Shown here: piece by piece, positions 10,259 through 20,671 of the stretch
Layout of the letters: each line of letters begins with the position of its first letter
How positions within the stretch are numbered: the first letter of the stretch is position 1
Source of the DNA: Multifurca ochricompacta
Taxonomy: Eukaryota; Basidiomycota; Agaricomycetes; Russulales; Russulaceae
NCBI GenBank assembly: GCA_022496185.1
Contig: WTXG01000090.1
Span: 1 to 64,000 of the forward strand
Length of the DNA: 64,000 bases
Direction: 5' to 3'
The notes under the pieces: model-generated
What the model was told of the DNA's origin: nothing
Seen by the model: the letters and a program-made list of their open reading frames with translations, nothing else
Databases searched by the model: none
Made by a program: the position numbers and the translations under genes

Positions 10259-10541
10259 TGTTGAGTGTGCAGGGTTAAAAAGGGTTTAGCCACTTACTAC
10301 GCGTTAGCTAAATATGGTAAAGATAATCTAAAACGAATGAAAATTCAGTTCAGTTATTGTGATCAAAAATGAAGTGAACGCGTACAGAACAGAGTCCTTA
10401 TATACTACTAAAAGACGATGAGAATAAGGAGAGAACTATGACTATTTAATTGACAAGATCCACACTTTGGATTATCTTATCTTATTACAATCATAAGATT
10501 GAGTCCACCCAGGAGCCGGTCGCTAATGGCCCGTCTCAACA
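10259..10541 (-). mobile_element. Copia-like solo LTR (about 283 bp)
   Basis: The sequence is bounded by TGTTGAG and CTCAACA, which are complementary. Internally it carries a TATA-like ttatatac and length and composition like the LTRs at 10923, 44554 and 60056. A GTATG duplication appears only if the boundary is moved by two bases, so the exact ends are uncertain. Confidence 0.55.
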
Positions 10542-10655
10542 AGTATGAGACCAAGACTGTCATTATTCCCCTGTTCTCAGAAGGTCAAAAAATTATCAAT
10601 AATCTATAATGTGGAGCCAAGAACGTATTTACAATAATGACAAGTGGGTGAGCAT

Positions 10656-10922
10656 TTTTTTTTTTTTTTTTAATCAAGTTTATTGATGCGCTTGCAGGAT
10701 GGTGCCCAATCGTGTGGCTACATCAGGGTACAATGTAACTACTAGTTCCACAAACAGCAGGGAGAGTTGACAAGGATGTGGCGAAAAACCCAGAAGGAAA
10801 AATCAAAGTATAGATGTACAGTAGAGAGGCTGTCTAACAGAGACTGTTCAAGGAAGAAGAGAGAGAGAGAACTCACACTAAGGCCAAGTCCGCTGAAACA
10901 CAAACTCAATCAGGCTCCCAGG
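10656..10922 (-). mobile_element. 5'-truncated LINE 3' end
   Basis: A poly-T run (poly-A on the minus strand) is followed by tttattgatgcgcttgcagg and the cggctacatcaggtacaatg-type motif. These match the 3' UTR of the LINE at 48901-56599. Only about 260 bp remain, typical of 5' truncation during target-primed reverse transcription. The Copia LTR at 10923 abuts its other end. Confidence 0.75.
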
Positions 10923-11244
10923 TGTTGAGCCAGTAATGGATCAGAGTTGGCCGGACCGGATCAGAGGTGACCGGAGTTGCTGGTGCAAGATGGAGTTAAG
11001 TGGACATTGTAATATACTTACTGACATTCCACTTGCTTGTTATGATTACTTATGATTAAGATACAATCCTTCATGACCATAGCACAGCACACTCTTTACA
11101 GTATTTAAGGACATTATTTCTGTGTTGTACACTTCAGTTTTGACCATTCACAAACTGAAGTGAGTATTTACTTAGATTATCTTTACTGTGTGTATAGCTA
11201 ACATTACTCGAGTAGTTATCTTGCTACCTGTTTAGGTAAAGACT
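10923..11244 (+). mobile_element. Copia LTR (TGTTGAGCC family)
   Basis: It starts TGTTGAGCCAGTAATGGATC and matches the LTRs at 60056 (same orientation) and 44845-44554 (reverse) through the GTTGGCCGGACCGGATC motif and a tacagtatttaagg TATA-like box. The 3' end is cut by the LINE whose poly-A tail begins at about 11250. Confidence 0.7.
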
Positions 11245-11254
11245 AATTAATATA

Positions 11255-11286
<32 letters not shown>

Positions 11287-11509
11287 GAAATCGAGTTTCA
11301 TTCGCACTTTCAGGATGGCACCAAACCGTGCGGCTACATCTAGGGTACAATGTAGCTACTGTAGTATAGAACAGGGGTAGTGGTAGCAAGACCATAATGT
11401 AAAACCCAAGAGGGAAAAAACAGTGTATACTAATGAAGGAGTGTAGTGCAAAGGAAAACCAGTGGCCATGTGTGGGACAGAGCAAGAAGACTTACCTGTG
11501 ACCCAGGGA

Positions 11510-12939
11510 TAGTGATTGGCAGGGGTAACCCTGGGGTATCCTCGTTGGTACCCATACCCGTACCCATACCCATAGTGACGGGTATGGGTAACCTGTGGGT
11601 TACCTGCGGGTCACCCGTGAAAACGCATGCAAGTTCTTTACTTGCATCGCGCATTTCGGATACCCAGCCTGGGACTTCCCGGACCAAGAAGATACACAAC
11701 GCATTCATTTGTGGCTGCTTAAGATCCCTCAATGACTCTTATTCTATGTTCAGAAGATTAAGATAATTCATTATTCCATTTTTATTTTATTATTCTGCTT
11801 TCAATTTTATACAAGCACAACTAAAATACAGTATACAGAGATGATTAGATAGGATGTTATAGAACATTGATGAAAAGCCTGTCAGATAACCACACAGAAT
11901 GCAAAATAATTTGATGAACACATAGCAATTTGCAGGGGTAACCCCTGGGTAATTGTTTTGATACCTGGGTTACCCATAAAATGAAACGCATGCAAGTTCT
12001 TTACTTGCATTGCGCATTTCGGACATCCGGCCCGGGACATCCCGGTCAAGGAGATACGCACTTGGACACAATGTGTTCATTTATGGCTACTCAAGATCCC
12101 TCAAAATTCCTATTTTATGTTCACAAGATTAAGATAATTTATTATTCCATTTTTATTTTATTATTCTGGTTTCAATTTTATACAAGTGTGACTGTTCTTT
12201 GCATTTCTGTGCATTTCGGATAAGTGGCCTGGGCCATCCTGGTCAAGGAGATAAGCACTTGGACACAACACATTCATTTATGGCTACTCAAGATCCCTCA
12301 AATATTGTTGGTTTATGTTCAGAAGATTAAAAGGATCCTTTATTTACATTATTATTTTATTATTCTGGTTTCATTTCATACAAGTGCGACTGTCCTTGTG
12401 CATTTAAGTCAACCTTCCTTAATAGGAAGGAGGTCAGACCACCATGCGATGCAATGTAGTCGCTGCCCCATGCAGCTTGTAGATACACGCGGGCCTTTTT
12501 TCAGTAAACTAATTTGATAATTAGATTATATTATAGTCTAAAGTAGTCTAGAGAGTATTTTAGATAGTGCCAGACCGGCAGAATTGGTTGCGCGTTGATA
12601 AAACAGGTGCATCATGATTTTCAAGAAGTGGATCACTGATAACACTTTTATTTTACATCGCACCGTTAATCTGCTTTGATATTTTATATAATAATACTAG
12701 AACATATTTAAAGATACCCTATAGCATACATCAGATGAGATCTTTTATTTTTGTGGCTGCAGATGTGTTTTATCTTAGAATTTCTACTGATCTTGTCAAT
12801 GCATGATTGGCGCCTATACCCGCCAAACCTGCCACGCGGGTATGGGTTTCCATGGGTTGGGAGCTGTATACCTGTACCCGTACCCAGCAAAACCTGTGCC
12901 GCTTACCCGTGCGGGTATGAAAACCCTTGACAATCACTA
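11510..12939. mobile_element. hAT-like element, copy 1 (1430 bp)
   Basis: The ends are TAGTGATTGGCAGGGGT and, at the right, the complement of TAGTGATTGTCAAGGGT. They are flanked by a perfect 8-bp duplication, CCCAGGGA (11502-11509; 12940-12947). Subterminal blocks consist of short acccgtaccc / gcgggtatg repeats. Three degenerate tandem units of about 200-360 bp follow, each with a ttgcat...gcgcatttcgga start and an attattccatttttatttta end. No transposase is encoded. A second copy lies at 40639-42062. Confidence 0.88.
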
Positions 12940-12947
12940 CCCAGGGA

Positions 12948-13400
12948 CCAACTTGACCTAATCCGGCTCATGGGGCCTCCAAGACGAGATGAGCTTGAAG
13001 AAAGCCTGCGTGTCTTGGAGGAATTCTAGGAGGGACTCGATGTGTTGTGAGGAGTTGAAGACTTGGGGCCAGGTGAGGTTGTCCAGGTCTTGGGGAGTGA
13101 GGCCGTGTGTCACCCGTGCTTGGGCATACAGTGGGCAGTCGAGTACCACGTGATTGAATGTGGCAGGAGTGGAGTCATCGCATGGGCAGGCATGAGCCAT
13201 AGCAGGGAGGGTAGGGTGAAACCGCTCAGCATAGTCAGCAGTGAAAGCATGTCCAGTGGTGAGACGCATTGCCATGAAGCAGGTGTGCCGGCTGAATGGT
13301 GTGGGCCGGGGTGTAGTCGCAACGGACCAAAGAGGGTGGTTGGAGCCATCTGGGGGGCAGCAGATGGAGAAGGAGTAGGCAGAGTAATTGCGCCCAGCGG
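12948..13400 (-). pseudogene. LINE ORF2 C-terminus
   Basis: The minus strand encodes TTGHAFTADYAERFHP, CPCDDSTPATFNHVVLDC and DNLTWPQVFN, aligning with ATGHAFIAEYHERFFS, CHCDGVTPATFNHVALDC and DELTWVEIFN of the near-intact LINE. The CxCx9Hx4C pattern is the zinc-knuckle-like motif found near the end of many LINE ORF2 proteins. Only the last 110 codons or so are clear. Confidence 0.85.
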
Positions 13401-13988
13401 TGTTACGTCCGGTGTGGGATGTTCCGCACGACTTGTGCGACAGCGTTGGTCAGAGGTTTCAGATAAGAGGCCAATAGGACCTCTTGGAGTGTAAGGGAAT
13501 GAGTCAAAGTCAAAGGGGCTGTTCCCTAAGACGATGTTGAACAGAAAGTGCCGGAAGCACTGAGACAGACGATTCAGAGATTGCAAGGGGAAGTCTGAAA
13601 GACGAACACCGATGTATTCAATAAGTTGAGTCTAAGGTCTACAGCATAGCTAAGACGGACTTATATACGTAAAGGGATGGGCGTCTATAGATAAGGATAT
13701 TGGAGTCATGTGGGCCCAAAGATACGAAAGCGGATGGCATAAAGCCTGGCTTCTGATAGGGGATTAAGTAAATGTCCGGTCGTAAAGATAAGAAGATAGA
13801 AGATAAGAAAAGACAAGCATAAACAAACAGTAGGTATACACGTCCAAACAACAGTCATGGGGATGGAAGCAATGCATGTGAGGGGTCCCAGGAGGGAGAC
13901 GTAATGAGGAAGTGAAGGGTTGGTGGACGAGTGGGGTCCCGGTTGGGAAGAGTGAAGAAAATAGGGCTGCTGGGCCCTGTTTGTAACA
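13401..13988 (-). mobile_element. Gypsy B left (3') LTR
   Basis: The 588-bp TGTTACGTCC...TTGTAACA sequence matches the right LTR of element B (36531-37702 after removing a nested solo LTR). Differences seen by eye fall mostly at CpG sites. The adjacent internal sequence read on the minus strand ends in a purine tract (gaagggagggtga), marking this as the 3' LTR. The left flank (AGCGG) does not match the right flank of B (TGCTG). Confidence 0.88.
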
Positions 13989-14019
13989 TCACCCTCCCTT
14001 CTGGCTCGAGCTGACCCAG

Positions 14020-15212
14020 CTAGAAACGCGCACCATCATCATCCTGTACCAAGTCCACATAATCATCTGCCAGATTTCGATCCTCCATGGTGTAGGTTTC
14101 ATTGGCCATGCATTGGTGTGTGCGGAGAAAGCCGTATGGGCTGCGCCATCCGCACTGGCGACACAGGTCATATACCGGGCAATCGAGCTCGCGATGTCCC
14201 ACGTTATGTCACAGACACTTCCTGCACCATCCCGAAGGGTTGACAATGGTGGGAGCGACTCCCAGACGTTGGAAAATGCAGAACCTACTCCAGTGGAGGT
14301 TGCTGCGGCAGTGACAGCACCATTTGCGATTGAGGGGGCAATTCCAGCTGATATGATACTTGCTATCACATCGCCAGCAAGTCTCTCCTTGGGGGTTCTC
14401 ATGCATCCGCGGCATTTCGAATCAGTTAGGCAGCAGTTGTGGTGCCGCTCCTAGTGATCGTGGGGGAAGGGGTCGGGCGTATGTGTCGGTGTACCTCTCT
14501 GCAATGGTCTGGTATGCGTCCCCTATCTCCAACCTTTTCCGAATCTCCGTCAACTCCTGCTTGACTTGGAACATGCCTCGCGTGAGCCTTGTCATTTGCT
14601 TTGCATACTCCTTGTACTGAGTATTAAGCGTGGTGTGAAGTGCGAGGGTTTTCCACAGTCTCATTACTTTGGCCTTGAGACGCAGGAGTTGCATGTTGTT
14701 CAACACCTCGTTGATCGCAAAGGCTCGGGGGTCATCAGCCGCAAGGTGTCCCAGCTGTTTGTCACTCATGGTGTGGTGAAGATGACCTGTGTATCGCTCT
14801 TCCAAATAAACCAGGGCCCCGTAGACAGGCCCGTCCTTTTTCATACATCCCGCGACATCCATCCCTCCATTGGTGTAGAAGATGTACTTAGCTATTTCCT
14901 TTGTTCCATCAGCCATAGTAATTTCAAGGGGGAAGTACATTGAAGAGTTTGGTTATTGGTGAAAAAGGGGAACTCGGGCATGTCGTCATCTTGCTCCATG
15001 TCAAGGAGGTCGTTTGGATGGGGTTCTTCGGAGTGGGTGAAGTCGTCATTCAGGTTGGGGGACTGATTTTTAACGTGCTCTTCAGCAGCTTCGTAGTTGA
15101 TGGGAGAGGAAGGATGAGTAGAGGGGTGAGCGGAGGGAAAAGCTTCCACAACCACAGTAGTGGCAGCGAAGGCGTCAATGGCAGCGGAGGCAGTGATGAA
15201 GGAAGAGGACAT
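14020..15212 (-). pseudogene. Third ORF of Gypsy B: zinc-knuckle protein, broken
   Basis: This is the counterpart of the intact third ORF of element C (20672-21865). It begins MSSSFITASAAIDAF, shifts frame near 14935 just before MYFPLEITMADG, and then reads through a coiled-coil-like stretch. It has stops before FEMPRMHENP and within the third knuckle (KCL*HN). Zinc motifs CWRCDSKYHISWNC and CCHCRSNLHWSRFC are visible, as is the acidic tail ending LVQDDDGARF. Function unknown; similarity to C is high across the whole length, not just in the cysteines. Confidence 0.85.
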
Positions 15213-15305
15213 GTTGGTTTGTGGTTAGGACGTTGCTGGTGAAGCTTTGTTCTGGGGAAGGAAAGTCGGGGGTCTGCTCTTCTTTTAACTACTCCTGGGC
15301 GCCTG

Positions 15306-17606
15306 AGGATGTCATAAGTGGAACTCCATGATCAAGTCCGGGGCAAAGATATTCCTGGCGGGTTCCCACGAATTGTCAGAGTCTGGGAATCCCTTCCACT
15401 TGATCAGGTAATGTAGTTTGCGCCCTCGGCCTCGATAAGCGGAGTTCATAATCCGCTCCACTTCCCACTCTGCTTCTCCATTGACTAGTTCCGGTGGAGG
15501 TCTTGGGAAGTTTTCCCTGTGAATGGACGTTTCCTTGTATGGTGTTAGAAGTTTCGCATGGAAGACTGGGTGGATCTTCCATGTGGGGGGAAGTTCAAGT
15601 TCATATGCCACATCAGATAATTTCCTTGTGATTCTGAAGGGCCCATGACATCGGGGTGCCAACTTAGCCATGGGATGTGATGTATGGATGTGCTTCCCTT
15701 CCAGCCAGACCTGTTCATTGACTTGATAAGGTGTGAATTTCAAGGGTTTATCCGATAAGGTCCGCTGTGCCTTTAGCAGGTTTTCATTGGCCGATTTCCG
15801 GATCTCATCCCATTGGCTGAGTCGCTGTGCAGTCGTGGGGACATTTGTTGGCTTATCAGTCCATGTGGTGTGTGGTACCCAGCCCATGATAAGGGAAAAT
15901 GGGGGGGTTCTTGTTGTGCCGTTAGGCCAGGAGTTGTGTGCAAACTCCGCTGTTGCCAGCCAGTCCGCCCAGTCGTCCTGTGTCTGTTGCACCAAATCGG
16001 AGGTACTGCTCCAGCCATTGATTGGTATGCTCCGATTGTCCATCTGTTTGGGGGTGGTAGGCTGTCGAGATGTTTTGTTGTATGTCCAGGACCTTGCATA
16101 ATGCTCTGGCAACATCGAAGTGAAGCGTGGGTCCCGGTCAGATATGATCTTTTCTGGGAGACCATAGTGTCGGTAAACATGGTCAAGATAGAGTTTGGCC
16201 ACTCCTTCCACTGTGATGGACTCCTTGCATGGTATGAAGATGCTGCTTTGGAGTAGTCGTGGTCTGTGATGGTCAGAATGGAGTCAAAGCCTCTAGAGTT
16301 GGGTAGTTTGACTATGAAATCCATGGCGATCATTTGGAATGGCAGGGACATGGTAGGAGTGATGGGAAGCATTGCCAGAGGGTGCGGGTGTGTATTCACT
16401 TTATTGGCCTGGCAGTCTGCGCAGCCCTTCACGTAGTTTTCAACATCTTTCTTCATGTTGGGCCACCAGTAGTCTCATTTGGCGAGGGTATAGGTATTGG
16501 CAATGCCTGGGTGACCAGCAGAAGGGAGATCGTGGTGAAAATGGATCACCCCCCTCTTAATGTTGTTGCCACCGGTGACAATGAGTCGATCTCCATCCTT
16601 CCACCAAAGACCATTAATCTCTTTCAGGTTGTGGGCATCAGCCCACAAGCAGCATAGTTCTGGGTTCATATTTTGTGAGACTTGTGCCCACAGGTCCATA
16701 TCATGGAGGCTGACTATGGCTGTCTTCGCAAACACCTCTTCTGGTAGGACAGTCACATGGTCATTGTCGTCTTCCCCTGTGTGCATATCTGGCCTTCGTG
16801 ATAGTGCATCCGCTCGTGCATTCTGACTTCCTGCAATGTGTTTCAGGGTAAAGTCATATTCCTCAAGCTCTAGGACCTCTCGTGCTACGCGTTGGCTGAT
16901 CTTGTGGGGTTCTTTCCAGTACAACAGGTTAGAATGATCAGTGTAGATGACTGTTTTGTGAGGATTCCCTGCAAGGTATGGCCGCCAATGCCGTAGTGCC
17001 TTGACTATGGCTAGGAGTTCCCGGTCCCAAATGTCGTAATTTCGTTCAGCGGATGAAAAGGTTTCTGAGTAGTATGCCACTGGGTGAGGTACTTGCAGAT
17101 TGTCCCTTTGATACAATACTGCTCCATTCGCGAAATGGGAGGCGTCCACTTCTAGCTCGAAGGGGCGACTCAGGTCAGGTTGAATAAGCACTGGTTCTGA
17201 GCCAACCAGGTCTCTAATCCGCTCGAATGCTCGTTGTTGTTCGGTACTCCAATGCCATGGCACATCCTTTTTCAGGAGGTCATTTAGGGGTCGTGCTATG
17301 CCCGAGAATCCTTTAACAAAACGCCGGTAGAAGTTGCAGAACCCAATAAAGGATCAGACATCCTTGACGCAAGTTGGCACTGGCCATTCCCGAATTCCTT
17401 GTACCTTGACAGGGTCCATACGCACTTGTCCTCCCTCTAGGATCACTCCCAAGTACTCAACACTTTGCTGTTCAAAGGAGCATTTTGTGGGTTTGAGGTA
17501 CAAATCGTGCTCATGCAATATGTCTAGCACCTGATGTACTCGTTCTCGGTGGTGATTCAAATCATTGGTGGTGGCAACCAAGATGTTGTCCATATAGACT
17601 ACCACC
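15306..17606 (-). pseudogene. Gypsy B pol 3' half: RT end, RNase H, integrase, chromodomain
   Basis: In gene order: the RT palm box reads YMDN instead of YMDD (about 17583-17595), a CpG-to-CpA change that removes a catalytic Asp. A TGA follows at 17354-17356 in DV*SFIGF. RNase H sits at 17263-16475 and ends in a TGA at 16475-16477 (AK*DYWW, where element C has CGA). Then come the integrase zinc finger, DDE pieces such as ISDRDPRF and a chromodomain with HYLIKWKGFPDSDNSWEP. Two or more frameshifts lie in the integrase. Not functional. Confidence 0.88.
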
Positions 17607-17611
17607 TTGCC

Positions 17612-18364
17612 TGTGACGCTTTTTGTCGATGTAACGGTTTGTGATGCACTTGTTACGCGCGTGTGACGTTTTGTGACGGTTTTTCGACCCGTGCGCATTC
17701 GACTTTTGTTTCAACGTTTCGACTTCTTACTCCGAGTCATGTGACTGGAGTTGATGATCTTTCTTATCTGATCTGATTTTCGGACTTAGACTGACTTGGA
17801 CTGACACTCATTTGCTTTTGGAGTGGGTGCAACACCACTTGCATTCCCTGACTCAATCTCCACTGGAGATTCACATGGACATTTACTTTACTATATTGGA
17901 TCTTCTACTTTACTTACAAAGACACTAGAGTACTTGTATTTAAGCAGTACATACTGGAGAGACAGACTTTAAGTCTGTTCTCTTGTATCTAATACAGGTT
18001 TACTGTTCTTCCTCAGAACCCCTCTTGAACTTCCTAAGCTGCAACTTAGGAAGCCTTCACCCCAGATCTTCAGCAGGGCCTATTGCCACTGCTTCGACTC
18101 ACTTCTTGCACGCGCCCCTCCTGTTTTGTGTGGGCCTTGAACCTTGAACGTGGCCCTTGTGGTTTGCCTTGACACCTTGACATTGACGCATGCCCCCTTG
18201 TATCTTGTGGGCCTTTGAACCTTGACTGTAGCTTGCTGTAGCTTGCCTTGGAACCTTGAATCAGTTTGCCCTTGACGGCTTGACCTTGGAGCTTGCATGC
18301 ATCTTGCATCTTGAAGACCTCAGACCAGAACGACCCTTGACACAGCAGAGACCTGGCTGTGACA
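17612..18364 (+). mobile_element. Gypsy A 5' LTR
   Basis: The 753-bp sequence TGTGACGC...CTGTGACA is preceded by the TTGCC duplication (17607-17611). By eye it is identical to the 3' LTR at 33117-33869, including many CpG sites. A TATA-like gtatttaagcag lies near 17937. Related but diverged LTRs are at 37848-39714 and 40268-42282. Confidence 0.95.
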
Positions 18365-18858
18365 TTAGAACAGACTTAATCGAACTTAGAAACAAAAGAA
18401 CTTACCGAACGCGCGAGGAGACGACGACGCATCCCTCACCCCGACACCAGACACCAACGACCCCGATCGCCGGCCCCAGAACTTAAGAAGAAAAGAGACT
18501 CACCCAGACCCGCATCCTCTTGCCCGAACCCTGAACAAAGACGTCTTATTCTGCAAGAGAACCTCAGACGCCTTCGGACGACTCCTCCCCCTTTCCCGAA
18601 GTCCCGAATGACAACGTCCCACTCCGCAGCACCCTTTGACAGATGATGCGTCCCTCGAATACCAATCTCTGGATCGAAACCTAGAAGATAGATCAGTAAC
18701 CCCAGAAATTGAACGCGTCTTACCTGAGAACCGAAATCGCTTTGCCCTTCTCGCAAGCGATTCCCTGACTGACAGCATCCCACACGACGCCGAACCGACG
18801 AACCCCGAATCCTTACTCGAACCTCGACTGGAAAGCACGACTGCTCCAGGGATTTCCA

Positions 18859-20051
18859 TTGACTTCTATTGAAACGAATCTTGCACCTGTAGCAACCTCC
18901 TTCCCACTCACCCCTCCTGTCCGATTGACCGACGACATCGACCCGAAGCTGAAAAAGAAACGCATGCTGGTTAGAATTAGGAGAAGAAAACGTACCTTTT
19001 ATAGGATATTGGATCCCCTACTGTCATATGCGACTCGCGGTCAATTTCTACCACGTTCATCCCCACAACCTAGGGCAGATTAAAGCAGTCAGAATAGCCC
19101 CCAACGAAATTGGATTAAACGCACCTAATCCCTCCAGAACCCCACTAACCAAACGAATCCTTCAACCGTTATTTGAAACACTCCTGGCAGAGTCGAACCC
19201 AGGCCTGATGTCGACTACACTCCCGGGACCCCAGCCTAGACAACGACAACAATCAGTGGACCTAGAGAACCCTGAAGAAGGACTTACTGAACTACCCACC
19301 ACCACGACACTTAAGGACGGCACGACAGGAGGCCAAATCGAAGGGGTACCACCCCCAATCTTTGATGGAAACTGAGTTGAAGCAGAACATTGGTGGACTC
19401 AAGTAGAGCTCCACATCTTCCTAAATAGCCAAGCGACAGTCATAAAAGATGAAATCTCCAGAATATTGTATGTGTTGGCCCTAATGAGAGGACCCAAGAT
19501 TGGCAGATGGGTGACGGAACAGACGAAGTGGCTAGCCAATGTAGCCCACGCCAGAATTCAGGAGCTGCACCCGTGGGAGAAATTCCGACAAACGTTTCAG
19601 GTGGCGTTCGCTGATGAAACCGCTGAGCAAAAAGCACTAGAGGAGTTGGAGAAACTCCGGATGACAAATGGAAACATCGACGAATATATTGCCGATTTCC
19701 GAGATCTCGCAGCTTGGGCCAGACTGCACCTGGATGACCCGGCAACACGGCAGAGTTTTCAGAAAGGATTACCACGGAGACTCATGCAGACTATGATTAC
19801 CCAGGGCAGCCCCCGGACATTCGACGAAACAGCAGATTCAGCTCGAAGATACCACGCGAACTGGATCTTCATCCAGAGCCTTCTTGGGAACAAAACAACA
19901 ATCACTAGTCAAAATAATGATCAAGGAGTAAAGTTCATGCTCCCTCGATGACACGCCCCGAATGCCATGAACGACGACAAAATCAGAAAAGCAATCACCA
20001 CAGAAGATAAAGAACGCTGTAGAAAGGAGGGTCGCTGTTTTGAATGCGGAC
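18859..20051 (+). pseudogene. Gypsy A gag, broken
   Basis: From about 19028 one frame encodes a Retrotrans_gag-type region: GVPPPIFDGN, WWTQVELHIFL, FRQTFQVAFADE, IDEYIADFRDLA, FQKGLPRRLM. TGA codons lie at 19373-19375 and 19949-19951. The CCHC knuckle starts CFECG and is cut at 20051 by element C. It resumes at 27539 as RRGHLIRDC, giving a proper Cx2Cx4Hx4C across the insertion. Upstream, 18400-19027 is open only in short shifting frames, so the original start is not clear. Confidence 0.85.
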
Positions 20052-20640
20052 TGTTACGTCCAGTGCGGGACATTCCACACGACTTGTGTGACAGCATGCT
20101 ATGTGGGTTCGGATAAGAGATCAATAAGATCTCTTGGAGTCTAGAGGTTACGAGTCAAAGTCCTAGAGGCTGCACTCTAAGACGATGTTGAGTGGAAAGT
20201 GCCAAAAGCACCAAGACAGGCAGACATCAAGAGACAAGGGGAAAGTCCAGAAGACTAGCACCAATGTATTCAATAAGTCGAGTCTGAGGTCTACAAGGTA
20301 GCTACAGTGGACTTATATACATAATCGAGTGAGCGTCTAAAGATAAGATAACACGGAGTCATGTGGGCCCGAATATACGAAAGCGGAGGGTGTAAAGCCG
20401 TGCTTCTGATAGGGAATTAAGTAAGTGTCCGGTCATAAAGATAAAGGATAAGAGATAAGCAACGATAAGCCAAACATAAGTACAGCGATATAAACAGAGA
20501 CAAAGACTGTCACGGGGAAGGGAGTAGGGCACATGAGGGATCCCACGATGGAGATGTGATCTGGTAGTGAAGAGTAGGCGGCAAGGAGGGGTCGTCGTTG
20601 GGTAAAAGGAAAAAGACAGGGAGAGACGGGGTTCGTAACA
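20052..20640 (-). mobile_element. Gypsy C left (3') LTR
   Basis: A 589-bp TGTTACGTCC...CGTAACA sequence flanked on the outside by CGGAC (20047-20051). It differs from the partner LTR (26945-27533) at about 16 positions by eye, all C/T or G/A changes at CpG sites. At two of them one LTR has TG and the other CA. Confidence 0.92.
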
Positions 20641-20660
20641 TCACCCCCTCTTCTGGTTCT
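20641..20660 (-). promoter_or_regulatory. Gypsy C polypurine tract
   Basis: Read on the minus strand, AGAAGAGGGGGTGA directly precedes the TGTTACGAACC start of the 3' LTR. Equivalent tracts occur in B and D (gagagggggtaa before 42980). Confidence 0.7.
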
Positions 20661-20671
20661 AGCAGTCCCGG

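Larger units (their letters stand above)
11245..13400 (-). mobile_element. LINE 3' region, minus, interrupted by hAT
   Basis: Minus-strand LINE sequence: the poly-A tail and 3' UTR are at about 11262-11509, interrupted at 11510-12939 by a hAT-like element, then the end of ORF2 at 12948-13400. The 3' UTR shares the cgtgcggctacat motif with the other LINE copies. The upstream part of this LINE should lie to the right of 13400, but Gypsy LTR begins there and no LINE sequence appears beyond the other end of that Gypsy at 37702. Confidence 0.8.

Noticed and set aside
17612..18364. Open frames of 72-79 aa inside the A LTRs (18070-18309; 33575-33814)
   Set aside because: They lie in LTR sequence composed of cttgaacc-type repeats, show no domain, and are identical only because the LTRs are.
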